Source: Apostichopus japonicus
Taxonomy: Eukaryota; Echinodermata; Holothuroidea; Aspidochirotida; Stichopodidae
Assembly: GCF_037975245.1 (NCBI RefSeq)
Contig: NC_092573.1
Span: 18,544,265-18,608,264, forward strand
Direction of reading: 5' to 3'
Length of the DNA: 64,000 nt
A model generated the notes under the pieces. That model was not told the DNA's origin and did no database searches. It saw only the letters and a program-made list of their open reading frames with translations. This document shows positions 1-9,366 of the stretch, piece after piece; within the stretch, counting starts at the first letter, position 1, and every line of letters starts with the position of its first letter. The translations under genes were made by a program, and so were the position numbers.

Positions 1-1594
1 TAATACTATCTTAGGAAGACAAAAGTATACAAGCTAAAATAATACTATCTTAGGAAGACAAAAGTATACAAGCTAAATAATACTATCTTAGGAAGACAAA
101 AGTATACAAGCTAAAGTCAAATAATACTATCTTAGGAAGACAAAAGTATACAAGCTAAAATGATACTATCTAAGGAAGACAAAAGTATACAAAGCTAAAA
201 TAATACTATCTTAGGAAGACAAAAGTATACAAGCTAAAATAATACTATCTTGGAAAGACAAAAGTATACAAGCTAAAATAATACTATCTTAGGAAGACAA
301 AAGTATACAAGCTAAAATTATACTATCTTAGGAAGACAAAAGTATACAAGCTAAAATAATATTATCTTAGGAAGACAAAAGTATACAAAGCTAAAATAAT
401 ACTATCTTGGAAAGACAAAAGTATACAAGCTAAAATAATACTATCTTAGGAAGACAAAAGTATACAAGCTAAAATAATACTATCTTAGGAAGACAAAAGT
501 ATACAAGCTAAAATAATACTATCTTGGAAAGACAAAAGTATACAAAGCTAAAATAATACTATCTTGGGAAGACAAAAGTATACAAGCTAAAATAATACTA
601 TCTTGGAAAGACAAAAGTATACAAGCTAAAATAATACTATCTTAGGAAGACAAAAGTATACAAGCTAAAATTATACTATCTTAGGAAGACAAAAGTATAC
701 AAGCTAAAATAATATTATCTTAGGAAGACAAAAGTATACAAAGCTAAAATAATACTATCTTGGAAAGACAAAAGTATACAAGCTAAAATAATACTATCTT
801 AGGAAGACAAAAGTATACAAGCTAAAATAATACCATCTTAGGAAGACAAAAGTATACAAGCTAAAATAATACTAATCTTAGGAAGACAAAAGTATACAAG
901 CTAAAATAATACTATCTTAGGAAGACGATAGTATACAGCTAAAATAATACCATCTTAGGAAGACAAAAGTATACAACCTTAAATAATACTATCTTAGGAA
1001 GACAATAGTATACAGCTAAAATAATACTATCTTAGGAAGACAATAGTATACAGTTAAAATATTACTACTGTATCTTAGGAAGACAAAAGTACACAAAGCT
1101 AAAATAATACTATCTTGGGAACACAAAAGTATACAAGCTAAAATAATACTATCTTAGGAAGACAAAAGTATACAAGCTAAAATAGTACCATCTTAGGAAG
1201 ACAAAAGTATACAACCTTAAATAATACTATCTTAGGAAGACAAAAGTATACAAGCTAAACTTATACTATCATAGGAAGACAAAAGTATACAAAGCTAAAA
1301 TAATACTATCTTAGGAAGACAAAAGTATACAAGCTAAAATAATACTATCTTAGGAAGACAAAAGTATACAAGCTAAAATAGTACCATCTTAGGAAGACAA
1401 AAGTATACAAGCTAAAATAATACTATCATAGGAAGACAAAAGTATACAAGCTAAAATAATACTATCTTAGGAAGACAAAAGTATACAAGCTAAAATAATA
1501 CTATCATAGGAAGACAAAAGTATACAAGCTAAAATAATACTATCATAGGAAGACAAAAGTATACAAAGCTAAAATAATACTATCTTAGGAAGAC
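1..1594. repeat. 39-bp satellite array
   Basis: About 41 head-to-tail copies of a 39-bp unit containing TACTATCTTAGGAAGACAAA and AGTATACAAGCTAAAA. Variants include TTGG for TTAG, an extra A (CAAAGC), CATAGG, and a diverged block around 920-1080 where GACAATAGTATACAG appears. The array starts before base 1, so its left edge is not in the window. The right edge is sharp, at AGGAAGAC followed by unique sequence at 1595. No coding potential. Confidence 0.97.
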
Positions 1595-2186
1595 AGGACT
1601 TGGTTTTGTCCACCCTTCAATGCTAAAGCATTTATTTTACAAAAGGATATTAGCACCCTTTCACAAGTTTATAGATACATGGAAGCACATGAATACATAT
1701 TTTTACCTTCAACGGAAATATTCTTATAATTTTGAAAATTCAAGAGATGGTCAAGAGAGACAGTCTACACTCTCCCTCTGAGACCTTGGCAACAATATGA
1801 CAAAAACCAAAATTTTAAACCAAAATTTTAACCAATTTCTTTTTAATTTTGAAAATTAGAAATGCCTAACGTGGAAATTTACAGCAAATTTAACAGACTG
1901 CCCCTTTATGAAATATTTTGATACTTTAAAAAAAAAAAATGACTGCCCACATGTGTAGGACAGCATACAGCTGAAGTATTCACTAATTGATACCACACCG
2001 AGAAAATAACAACATCATACAACAGATGATTCACTGTCATGTCAAACTCTCTAAGCACGTTTGTTGACTTTACAGGTAACAAAACAAAACAAATTGACAA
2101 AAGAATCCACGGATACTAACGGACAAACAAACAGACAAACCGATGGATGCTGCTGACTAATACTAACGAGGCAGGAATTAGTTGGT
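1595..2186. other. AT-rich sequence, no gene seen
   Basis: Unique AT-rich DNA between the 39-bp satellite and the 212-bp tandem repeat. I see no exon, RNA gene or mobile element here. A near-duplicate pair of short AAAATTTTAA motifs near 1805-1835 is the only local structure. Confidence 0.6.
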
Positions 2187-2447
2187 CAGTTTGATGAATT
2201 ACACATGGGGCACAGAGAGCCAGGTACAGTGTATAACTTAATTCATCACTGATGCAACTGTATGTATATGTAATTTCTAAAACGACTCGTAAGTTTGTGC
2301 GTATAATACACGTATGTGGGTGTGGGTGCACATGTGTGACTCTTAGTAGATTGGAGCAGACATCTCTGTCAAAAAGCTGTAAAATTAGAACTTTATTTCA
2401 GTTTGATGAATTACACATGGGGCACAGAGAGCCAGGTACAGTGTATA
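2187..2447. repeat. ~212-bp tandem repeat, left part
   Basis: A unit starting CAGTTTGATGAATTACACAT occurs at 2187 and 2399, and again at 9153 beyond the DIRS insertion. The spacing is ~212 bp once the insert is removed. The copy at 2187 is uninterrupted and preserves the empty target site (GTGTATAACTTAATTC at 2229-2244). The copy beginning at 2399 is split by the DIRS element after GTGTATA at 2447. Confidence 0.9.
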
Positions 2448-2485
2448 TTCCAAAACTTACTGGTTTGGATATTTACGAGTGACGA

Positions 2486-2603
2486 GCTTACCTGTCTCCT
2501 CACAACCTTAGCACCTCATTCTACCGTGCCTATAAAGTCCTGGTAAATAAATAACACTGTGCGCCCTCTATGACCGGACCCCCCTTCCGGTCCCTCCTCC
2601 TTT
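2486..2603. repeat. DIRS left inverted terminal repeat
   Basis: 118 bp starting GCTTACCTGTCTCCTCACAA. It is the exact reverse complement, as far as I can read, of 8856-8973, including the six-C/six-G run in the CCGG...CCGG palindrome. Bases 2448-2485 outside it are the non-repeated left extension, which is copied in reverse within the internal complementary region. Confidence 0.93.
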
Positions 2604-3075
2604 CTCATGAGACCATTCCTGAAGAGTGGCCTCACGGACGCGGGAGTGGGGGTGGCAAGGACTGGCCACCCCCAACGACCCCCGTTAACTTCCCAAAGTG
2701 AACCCCTAACAAAAAATTCACCGACGCCTTCCTAGCAGGGGGGAGTGTAACCCTCCCCGGCGCAGCGGGAAGGGGGGACACTCTCCTGAACCCTGCAGGC
2801 GGAACTACCCCTTACACTAACAAGGAGCCTAAAGATTTACGGTCCGCCACTTGTTACCCTTAGACCAACTTAGGTGAGAACGTAAGTGGAAGACTATGTA
2901 CGCAAACGCATACGGAAACACATAGGTACACTCACCGATAGACATAGTTGATGGCTCTCTGGTGGATGGTGGTTCTGTCTATCTGGTGTGAAGCTCGGAG
3001 TCGTGAGTCAAGTCGAGCGACCGCTCCTCCGTCCGGCTGTGTCCCACCACCCTCTCGGGGGAGGGAGGCGGGAAT
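2604..3075 (-). other. DIRS 3' noncoding region
   Basis: GC-rich sequence between the left inverted repeat and the internal complementary region, downstream of the recombinase stop codon on the coding strand. It contains several G/C runs and no convincing frame. Confidence 0.6.
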
Positions 3076-3174
3076 GGAGACAGGTAAGCTCGTCACTCGT
3101 AAATATCCAAACCAGTAAGTTTTGGAATATTTACTTCGCTCCTCGCTTACCTGTCTCCTCACAACCTTAGCACC
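3076..3174. repeat. DIRS internal complementary region
   Basis: Bases 3076-3128 are the reverse complement of the left end (2447-2499). Bases 3128-3174 are the reverse complement of the right end (8944-8990). The two halves meet at TTTTGGAATATTTACTTC, which predicts the circle junction AAGTAAATATTCCAAAA on the other strand. In the DIRS replication model this region templates ligation of the ends into a circle. It overlaps the last codons of the recombinase frame (stop at 3167-3169), an arrangement known from DIRS-1. Confidence 0.93.
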
Positions 3175-6067
3175 GAGTGGCACTGCCCGATGGTGGGAGG
3201 CCCGAGGGGTGGGACCTGTTACCCACCGGACCTCGCATCACCGCGCTACCAAATGCCGCTTCGGCGTGTAAAGTGTCGGTCAAGTAGCAGGTGACGAACG
3301 TAGTTGGAGTTTTCCACGCTGCTGCTTTGAGTGTGTCCTCTATCGGGATGCCGGCGAATAGGGCTGTAGAGGCCGCGACCCCTCTGACGTCGTGAGCCCT
3401 TGGTCGGGAGGTCCCCGATGTGAACGGGCGTATGATCTCTACTAGCCACCTGGATAGAGTGTCTTTGGAGGCCGCTGCGTAGGGTGGTCGTGGTATGATG
3501 AAGAGAGAAGTTGATTGTCTTAACTTCTCTGTCTTGCTCAGGTACCACTTCAGTGCCCTGACTGGACACCATCGTTTGTCCTCGGCTACTGATGACATGG
3601 TCTTAATTTCCGGGATGAAAATGTCTCCTGGCAGGAAGGTCAAGGTCTGGTTCTTTGCAATAAATGACGGGTCTGGAACCATCCTCACCCCGTGGCCCTC
3701 AAATCTGATGTGATTCTGCTTGGTGGATAGGGCGTGGAGGCAACTCCTCCTTCTTGCTGACGCCACTGCGACGAGGAAGAGTGTCTTTTTTGTGAGGGCA
3801 GCCAGGGAGGCGTTAGCCATTGGTTCGTATGGTGGTCCTGCCAGGGCATGTAACACTGCTGAGAGTCCCCAGGAGGGGGCAAGCCGTCTGATCTGTGGGC
3901 GACGATTCGCCATGCCTTTGATGAGCTGTGCAATGTACGGGTTATTGCTCAGTGTGGAGCCATCTGGGAAGCCCTGGTGGATGGCAGCGATGGCCGACCT
4001 GTAATTCCTGATGGTGGAGACTTGTTTCCCCTCTCCAAAGAGTGAGAGGAGGAACTCGGCTATCTGTGTCACAGAGGCAGCAGGCAGCAGTATCTGTCTC
4101 GGTCGGCACCATTGGTCGAACTTCCGCAGACGGGAATCGTAAGTCGCTGCGGTCGTTCCCCTTCTAGCGTCGGCTGCCATCGCGGCAGCTGCTTCTGAAA
4201 AGCCTCTTTGTCGTAGGGAAGACCGGACAGCCTCCAGGCAACTAATTGTAACCCCTTGATGTCTGGGTGGGAGAGAGTTCCCTGTCTCTGGGACAGTAGG
4301 TGAGGCTTGTCCGGTAGACTCACTGGGACGTCCATGAGGAGTTGGGGGATCTCGGCGAACCAGGGTCTGCGAGGCCAGAACGGGGCTATTAGTGTGAACC
4401 TGCCCTTGGAGTTCCGAATTTTCCTGAGGACTTGTCCGATCATACACAGCGGCGGGAAGATGTACGCATCCATGTGGTCCCAGGAGAGGGACATTGCGTC
4501 CGTGTGGTAGGCCAGGGGGTGGAATCGTCTGGAACAGAAGGTCTGGAGTTTGTTGTTCTTGTGTGTTGCGAACAGGTCTATCGTGGGCCTGCCGAAGATC
4601 GAAAAGATTCTGTCGCAAGTCTCCTGTTCCAGAGACCATTCGTTGGGGTCTATATGCCCCCTGGATAAGGCGTCCGCCATCACGTTGAGCTTGCCTGCGA
4701 TGTGGGAAGCCCGTAGGATCGTGCCGGAGTCCTCGGCCGCTGTTATCACCTCCCACGCGAGTCGGCACAGTCTCTCTGAGCGGGTGCCCCCCTGCCGATT
4801 GATGTAGGCCACCACTGTCGTGTTGTCGGTGAAGATTGTGGTTATCGTTCCCTGTACGTGGTCGTTGAAAACTTCCAGGGCTCTTTTGACCGCCATCATC
4901 TCCAGGATGTTGATGTGGAGAGATCTTTCTGTTTGGGACCACGTCCCCCATGCTGTGCGATTGCTCCAATGAGCTCCCCATCCGGACAGTGACGCGTCCG
5001 TCGTTATCGATGTCATTGGTAGCTGTATCGCAAAGGGTACCCCTGAACTCCAGTTGTTTGGGTCGAGCCACCATCGAAAGTGTTGGGTGACCTCCTCTTA
5101 CCTGTAGATGAGCGTTGTTTTGTCTGGGTCTGTAGGGTCTGCGGACCTCAGCAGGTGCAGTTGCAGAGGTCGCATGTGTAGCCTGCACAGTCTCACTATA
5201 TCGACGAGGCTGGCCATGAGTCCCAGGGCCCGGAGCCATGTCCCCGTTGGTGACCCCCGGTGTGCCAAGATCTGTTGTGTGGTCGCCTTGACTGCCGCGA
5301 CTCTTTCTTCTGAGGGTCGGGCTACCCCGGTGGTGAAGTCCAGTATGGCCCCGAGGAACTGGATCGTCTGGGAAGGTGATAGCCGTGATTTCTTCTGGTT
5401 CACGATCCAGCCCAGTTCTTGAAGGGTCTGGAGCGTTTTGTGGACGTTGTTGGTTGCTTCCGATAGGCTGTTCCCTACTACCAACCAGTCGTCTAGATAT
5501 ACGTAGAGGGTGACCCCTCTTTTTCTGAGGTAGGCGACTACTGCTCCCGCGACTCTCGTGAAGGTTCTGGGAGCCGTGGCTAGGCCGAATGGGAGCGCCC
5601 GGAACTGGTAGTCTTGTTCTGCGTACCGGAACGCTAGGAATCGTCGGTGTTCTCTGTGTATCAAGATGTGCAGGTAGGCGTCCCGTAAGTCTACGGTCGC
5701 CGCCCACATGCCCTTTCTGAGTAGGGGTAATATTAAGTTTAAGGTCTCCATACGGAAGTGTTTTGGTCTGATGTGTTTTGTGTTCAGGGGTTTTAGGTTT
5801 AGAATGGGACGCCAGGTGCCGTCCCGTTTTTTGGTCAGAAAAAAGGAGGACCGGAAGAGTGGTCCCGTCTCTTCCGGAACTCTTGTAATTGCCTGCTTGG
5901 CCAGCAGGGCCAGAATTTCCCCTTCTAGGGCTAAGCGTTTGACGGGGTCCGTGGGTGTGAGTGTCTGCCTTCCTCCGCCCCCGAAGGGTGGGCTGGAGGA
6001 GAATTCTATTTTGTACCCGTGTCTGACTGTGTCCAACACCCACTTGTCCCCGCCAATAAATTCCCAT
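3167..6067 (-). CDS. DIRS tyrosine recombinase (C-terminal ~357 aa of a 966-codon open frame)
   Basis: Bases 4240-3167 encode the recombinase. The core-binding-like part contains TTAATYDSRLRKFDQWC and VSTIRNYRSAIAAIHQG. The catalytic part has Arg in ASARRRSCLHAL (about residue 773), HDVR (H892, R895), W918 in AAAWKTPTTF and the nucleophile Tyr928 in VTCYL, giving the R-H-R-W-Y set of tyrosine recombinases. The frame stays open upstream to 6067, lying entirely over RT/RNase H in the +1 frame. That upstream part is compositionally a shadow (Arg/Pro/Gly/His-rich) and probably not the functional protein; the real start is undetermined. This frame is the same as Gag, with the Gag stop between them. 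The recombinase would integrate the circular DNA intermediate without a target duplication, consistent with the junctions seen. Confidence 0.88.
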   Translation of the reverse strand: MGIYWRGQVGVGHSQTRVQNRILLQPTLRGRRKADTHTHGPRQTLSPRRGNSGPAGQAGNYKSSGRDGTTLPVLLFSDQKTGRHLASHSKPKTPEHKTHQTKTLPYGDLKLNITPTQKGHVGGDRRLTGRLPAHLDTQRTPTIPSVPVRRTRLPVPGAPIRPSHGSQNLHESRGSSSRLPQKKRGHPLRISRRLVGSREQPIGSNQQRPQNAPDPSRTGLDREPEEITAITFPDDPVPRGHTGLHHRGSPTLRRKSRGSQGDHTTDLGTPGVTNGDMAPGPGTHGQPRRYSETVQATHATSATAPAEVRRPYRPRQNNAHLQVRGGHPTLSMVARPKQLEFRGTLCDTATNDIDNDGRVTVRMGSSLEQSHSMGDVVPNRKISPHQHPGDDGGQKSPGSFQRPRTGNDNHNLHRQHDSGGLHQSAGGHPLRETVPTRVGGDNSGRGLRHDPTGFPHRRQAQRDGGRLIQGAYRPQRMVSGTGDLRQNLFDLRQAHDRPVRNTQEQQTPDLLFQTIPPPGLPHGRNVPLLGPHGCVHLPAAVYDRTSPQENSELQGQVHTNSPVLASQTLVRRDPPTPHGRPSESTGQASPTVPETGNSLPPRHQGVTISCLEAVRSSLRQRGFSEAAAAMAADARRGTTAATYDSRLRKFDQWCRPRQILLPAASVTQIAEFLLSLFGEGKQVSTIRNYRSAIAAIHQGFPDGSTLSNNPYIAQLIKGMANRRPQIRRLAPSWGLSAVLHALAGPPYEPMANASLAALTKKTLFLVAVASARRRSCLHALSTKQNHIRFEGHGVRMVPDPSFIAKNQTLTFLPGDIFIPEIKTMSSVAEDKRWCPVRALKWYLSKTEKLRQSTSLFIIPRPPYAAASKDTLSRWLVEIIRPFTSGTSRPRAHDVRGVAASTALFAGIPIEDTLKAAAWKTPTTFVTCYLTDTLHAEAAFGSAVMRGPVGNRSHPSGLPPSGSATRC

Positions 6068-6174
6068 TGCTGGGAGAAGTTTGTTAGTCTCCCCCCCACC
6101 GGCGGAATGGCCGCGGTGAGGTGGGCACCCCTAGGGCTGGGCGGCGAACGCTGGTCGAGTGGAGGAGCGGTCAC
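4069..6174 (-). pseudogene. DIRS reverse transcriptase-RNase H, interrupted by one stop
   Basis: One continuous frame apart from TAA at 5098-5100. The upstream part (358 codons, 6174-5101) is a reverse transcriptase: catalytic Asp in VDLRDAY (residue 162), ALPFGLATAP (193-202) and YVYLDD (Asp 228/229). The part after the stop resumes at once with TQHFRWWLDPNNWSSGVPF and is RNase H: TTDASLSGWGAH, ILEMMAVKRAL, FTDNTTVVAYI and ADALSRG supply the D-E-D-D set. A further 200 residues with DLFATHKNNKL, IFPPL and APFWPRRPWF match the region annotated as methyltransferase-like in DIRS elements; I infer no activity. The stop lies in ACAGGTAAGAG, which resembles a splice donor. It may be a nonsense mutation, a readthrough site or part of an intron. 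The element copies itself via RNA, so this copy may depend on another for RT/RNase H. Confidence 0.9.
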
Positions 6175-8257
6175 TGTCCCGTCTGGTCGACGACGAGCCT
6201 CTGCCTCCTCTGGGGGCCCAGGGGCGGGTCGGACGGAAGGCTGACCCCCGGCTTCTGCCTCTGAGAGCTCCTCTGCTCATAGATTTGGCGGGTGCTGCTC
6301 TCGTTCCCCTAGGTGCTCTGCTCTCCCTCGGGCGGAAGGGTCTGGTTCTCTGGGTCGGTGGGGGTCGGAATTCTGATTTGGCCAGAGTCTCCCTTCGGGC
6401 CACCTCTTCCTGCAGTTTCTTTTGGAAGCAGCCCGCAAAAAGGTCTTCCCCGAGGATTGGTAGTTCCAGCATTCTGTCCTTCGCCTCCGTCGAAGGCCAA
6501 TGGATGGCGGAGACGATGTTTTGTCTACGGGCCTTTACGGACCTGGTAGCGACCCTTGCAAATTGATCGTACGCGAGCCTGACGAGGGGGCCCAGCAGCA
6601 GGAGGAGCTGGCCCGCTTCGTCCCTGGATACTTGGCTGCTGTCCTCAGGGAGCTGTTGATGGTGTCGCATGAGGACTTCAGCTGATAGCATTAGTACCGA
6701 TGCGAACTTCATGCCCGAACGGGCTGCCATGTCCATCTCTACCAAAAGCTCTTCTAGCTTCCTCTGGTCCGGGGTCTTGAACACGTGTGTGGATGAGGCC
6801 CCTTGTTCGGCTTTTAATCTCTCCTTGGCCTCCTGGGGGATGGTTGGGCATCTAAATAGATCCTTCCAGGCCTCGTCAGGTACCCTGACCGCTCTATCTG
6901 CCCTGGCCGGGAAGGCCGTCCACTTGGTCTTGTTGGCAATGGCCTCAAATCTGTCATAACAGGTTGCGTCTACTGGTATGGTAGTTTTGGGCTTATATGA
7001 CGCTTCGCCGGTCGCCGTCAATTTTGATACCCGGCCCGCCTTCTGCGGTTGCGTCTCGGGTTCCTCGAACCCCAGGTGTCGTCTGAATATGTCTGCCGCC
7101 CGTGTTATTAGCTCCTGTGGGAGGGCTCCTCCTGTCGCGGGCGCTTCCTCCGGTTCGTAATTGTGGCCAAAGCTGTCCTCCATAGGATCGTAGTCGAGAG
7201 GATCTGGATCTATGGGCTCCCCTTCGTCCTCCACGCCGGAAAGATTCACCGACGCTCTGCAATCCAGAGCGTCCGGGTCCGGGGCCGGTTGCGGGGCCAT
7301 GGTCGATACGGGGCTGGTAGGGCCCGGTGCCACGTCGGCTACCGTGGACGTCCTTTGCTCCAGCAGGGGCCGTAGCAGGCCGGTGAGTTTGGATAGCCAA
7401 GCTGGTTCCTCTTCCTGACGCCGTCTCGGGGACCGGCGCCTCCTCTTGGATCTTCTGTATCCATCGTCGGAAGAGTCCGAGGACTTGTCGGAGATTGGAG
7501 AGTATCTCTTCCTCTCTCTCCGTCTTGGGGATCTTGTATGCGACCCCGATCTCTCCCTTCTGGGTCGGCGGGAGGACTCTCTCTCCCTACTTTCTCGGGC
7601 CGGGATCTCCGTCGGAACCCGCCTCTCTGGCTCCCTGTCCGGCTCCCTGGAACGGGACCGGCTCCGTCTCCGCGTCCCCTCGGTTGCTCTCTCTTTTGGA
7701 CCCGAGCCTCCCACGGCCGGAGGGCCGCGCTCTGTGGGTCTGTGTAGCTGCGGCCCGGACTGAGACGGAGTCTCCAGCCCGGCCGAGCTGTGCCTCTGCT
7801 TTGGAGGTCTTTTCTTGGCAGGAGCCTTGCCTTTGCTCCTGCCCTTCCCTCTGGCCGTAACTGATCCGGACGTAGCCGGGGCCGTTAGGGGAATTCTTTC
7901 TCTTTCTCTTTCTCTTTCCTCTCTCTCTACCTCTTTCTCTCCTTCGGCCCTCTCATGGCCACTCTCCTCCACCTCTCTCTCTACTACTCCCTCCTCCTCT
8001 CTATCTCCCGTTATTCCTGGAACCTCCGGCGCCTCGATTGCGCTCGGGATCGAGTCCAGCCTTCCCTGGAGCTTGCTACGTAAGCCCTCAAGCCACAGGT
8101 CGATGTCCTGCCACTGAGCTGGTGTAAACTTAATACACACCAGGCAGGGGTCTCGTCGAGTGCAGGATCTGCATTTTGGACAAAGGTCGTGCTCGTCCCA
8201 GGCTCTGCCTGGGCGAAACATAGAGCAGTTGATGCACTTCAATGGATTGCGTGACAT
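6131..8257 (-). CDS. gag: DIRS Gag-like protein (708 aa)
   Basis: First gene of the element, read leftward from ATG at 8257. The N-terminus carries a cysteine cluster (C8, C11, C26, C29, C32, C38, C41) that looks zinc-binding. An E/R-rich segment follows (about 84-122), then a strongly basic Arg/Ser-rich tract (about 190-285) with SR, RS and RRSPRRR motifs like those of splicing factors. A more globular central part (about 370-600, with LPQELITRAADIFRRHLGF) probably corresponds to the capsid-like core. The C-terminal ~90 residues are Arg/Gly-rich (PRGGRG), probably nucleic-acid binding. The frame ends 44 bp inside the RT frame, which is shifted +1, so RT needs either its own start or a frameshift. 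The assignment rests on position and on similarity to DIRS Gag organisation, since Gag itself diverges fast. Confidence 0.85.
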   Translation of the reverse strand: MSRNPLKCINCSMFRPGRAWDEHDLCPKCRSCTRRDPCLVCIKFTPAQWQDIDLWLEGLRSKLQGRLDSIPSAIEAPEVPGITGDREEEGVVEREVEESGHERAEGEKEVEREERERERERIPLTAPATSGSVTARGKGRSKGKAPAKKRPPKQRHSSAGLETPSQSGPQLHRPTERGPPAVGGSGPKERATEGTRRRSRSRSREPDREPERRVPTEIPARESRERESSRRPRRERSGSHTRSPRRRERKRYSPISDKSSDSSDDGYRRSKRRRRSPRRRQEEEPAWLSKLTGLLRPLLEQRTSTVADVAPGPTSPVSTMAPQPAPDPDALDCRASVNLSGVEDEGEPIDPDPLDYDPMEDSFGHNYEPEEAPATGGALPQELITRAADIFRRHLGFEEPETQPQKAGRVSKLTATGEASYKPKTTIPVDATCYDRFEAIANKTKWTAFPARADRAVRVPDEAWKDLFRCPTIPQEAKERLKAEQGASSTHVFKTPDQRKLEELLVEMDMAARSGMKFASVLMLSAEVLMRHHQQLPEDSSQVSRDEAGQLLLLLGPLVRLAYDQFARVATRSVKARRQNIVSAIHWPSTEAKDRMLELPILGEDLFAGCFQKKLQEEVARRETLAKSEFRPPPTQRTRPFRPRESRAPRGTRAAPAKSMSRGALRGRSRGSAFRPTRPWAPRGGRGSSSTRRDSDRSSTRPAFAAQP

Positions 8258-8855
8258 GCTGAATAACCGGATTAAGGAAGATTACTTCTTAGTGATAAAT
8301 GAACAACAATAGAAGCTTAACGTAAGAAGGGAGAACTAGGGAGGGAATTATGCTTAGGTGGAGCGTAGCGTAACCTAGCAACGGTAAACAAGGTAACGCT
8401 ACGGGGTGGCCTAACGAGAAAATGGAAGCTGAAACGAAAATGAGAGAGCGAGAAATACATACAAAAAGGAGTGAATATACGTGAGCAATATGAATCCCCA
8501 AAAGGGGGACGAGAGAAACTAATTGGGGGGAAGAAGCTAGTAAACAAGCTAAGAAAACACAATAACAACAACACGCTTTAGCGTGGGGAGGAATAGGGCG
8601 GGAACCTAGGCAGTTTCGCGGAACTGCTAACCCCGCCGCAAACCAACCCGAGGAGGAAACGCACTACGAAAACAGTCCCCAAAACCCTCCCTTTTTGACA
8701 AAAAGGATACTTATCGGTCAGGAAAGGACTGTCAAACTTCTAAAGATCCGAAGCTAAAAAACTTCCGGCGATCGTCGAAGAAAACCAAGACAATTTTCCA
8801 AGGAAACTATCCACAAGAAAAATATGCGTGTAGGCACTTGGAATGGTAGAATGAA
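8258..8855 (-). other. DIRS 5' leader
   Basis: Region between the right inverted repeat and the Gag start, on the upstream side of transcription. It is more AT-rich than the coding part. I see no conserved frame or recognisable promoter motif, though the leader presumably holds transcription start signals. Confidence 0.5.
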
Positions 8856-8973
8856 AAAGGAGGAGGGACCGGAAGGGGGGTCCGGTCATAGAGGGCGCAC
8901 AGTGTTATTTATTTACCAGGACTTTATAGGCACGGTAGAATGAGGTGCTAAGGTTGTGAGGAGACAGGTAAGC
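8856..8973. repeat. DIRS right inverted terminal repeat
   Basis: Reverse complement of 2486-2603, ending GAGGAGACAGGTAAGC. The extension GAGGAGCGAAGTAA to 8987/8990 is unique to this end and is represented in reverse at 3128-3142 of the internal complementary region. Because the genes read leftward, this is the 5' side of the element. Confidence 0.93.
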
Positions 8974-8990
8974 GAGGAGCGAAGTAAATA

Positions 8991-9366
8991 ACTTAATTCA
9001 TCACTGATGCAACTGTATGTATTTTGAATTTATATAACGACTTGTAAGTTTATGCGTATGTACACGTATGTAGGTGTGGGTGCACATGTGTCACTCTTAG
9101 TAGATTGGAGCAGGCATCTCTGTCAAAAAGCTGTAAAATTAGAACTTTATTTCAGTTTGATGAATTACACATGGGGCACAGAGAGCCAGGTACAGTGTGT
9201 AACTTAATTCATCACTGATGTAACTGTATGATATGTAATTTATAAAACAACTTGTAAGTTTGTGCGTATAATACACCTATGTGTGTGTGTGTGCACATGT
9301 GTGACTCTTAGTAGATTGGAGCAGGCATATCTGTCAAAAAACTGATAAAAATTAGAACTTTATTTC
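8991..9366. repeat. ~212-bp tandem repeat, right part
   Basis: This is the continuation of the interrupted repeat unit (ACTTAATTCATCACTG...), then a third copy from 9153 that fades out at about 9366. Copies differ by substitutions and small indels, for example TG-rich CTATGTGTGTGTG in the last copy. Together with 2187-2447 it frames the DIRS insertion. Confidence 0.9.

Larger units (their letters stand above)
2448..8990 (-). mobile_element. DIRS-type tyrosine-recombinase retrotransposon
   Basis: A 6,543-bp element with the DIRS layout. It has 118-bp inverted terminal repeats (2486-2603 and 8856-8973, identical by eye) and short terminal extensions. An internal complementary region (3076-3174) is the reverse complement of both ends joined together. 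Three minus-strand frames encode Gag (6131-8257), RT/RNase H (4069-6174) and a tyrosine recombinase (C-terminal part of 3167-6067). There is no target-site duplication, as expected for recombinase-mediated integration: the target ATA is shared by both junctions (2445-2447 and 8988-8990) and by the uninterrupted neighbouring repeat. The element is GC-rich against an AT-rich background. It looks young, but RT and RNase H are separated by one in-frame stop. Confidence 0.95.

Noticed and set aside
7163-8117. Several plus-strand frames over the DIRS Gag
   Set aside because: Antisense shadows of a GC-rich coding region; no domains.
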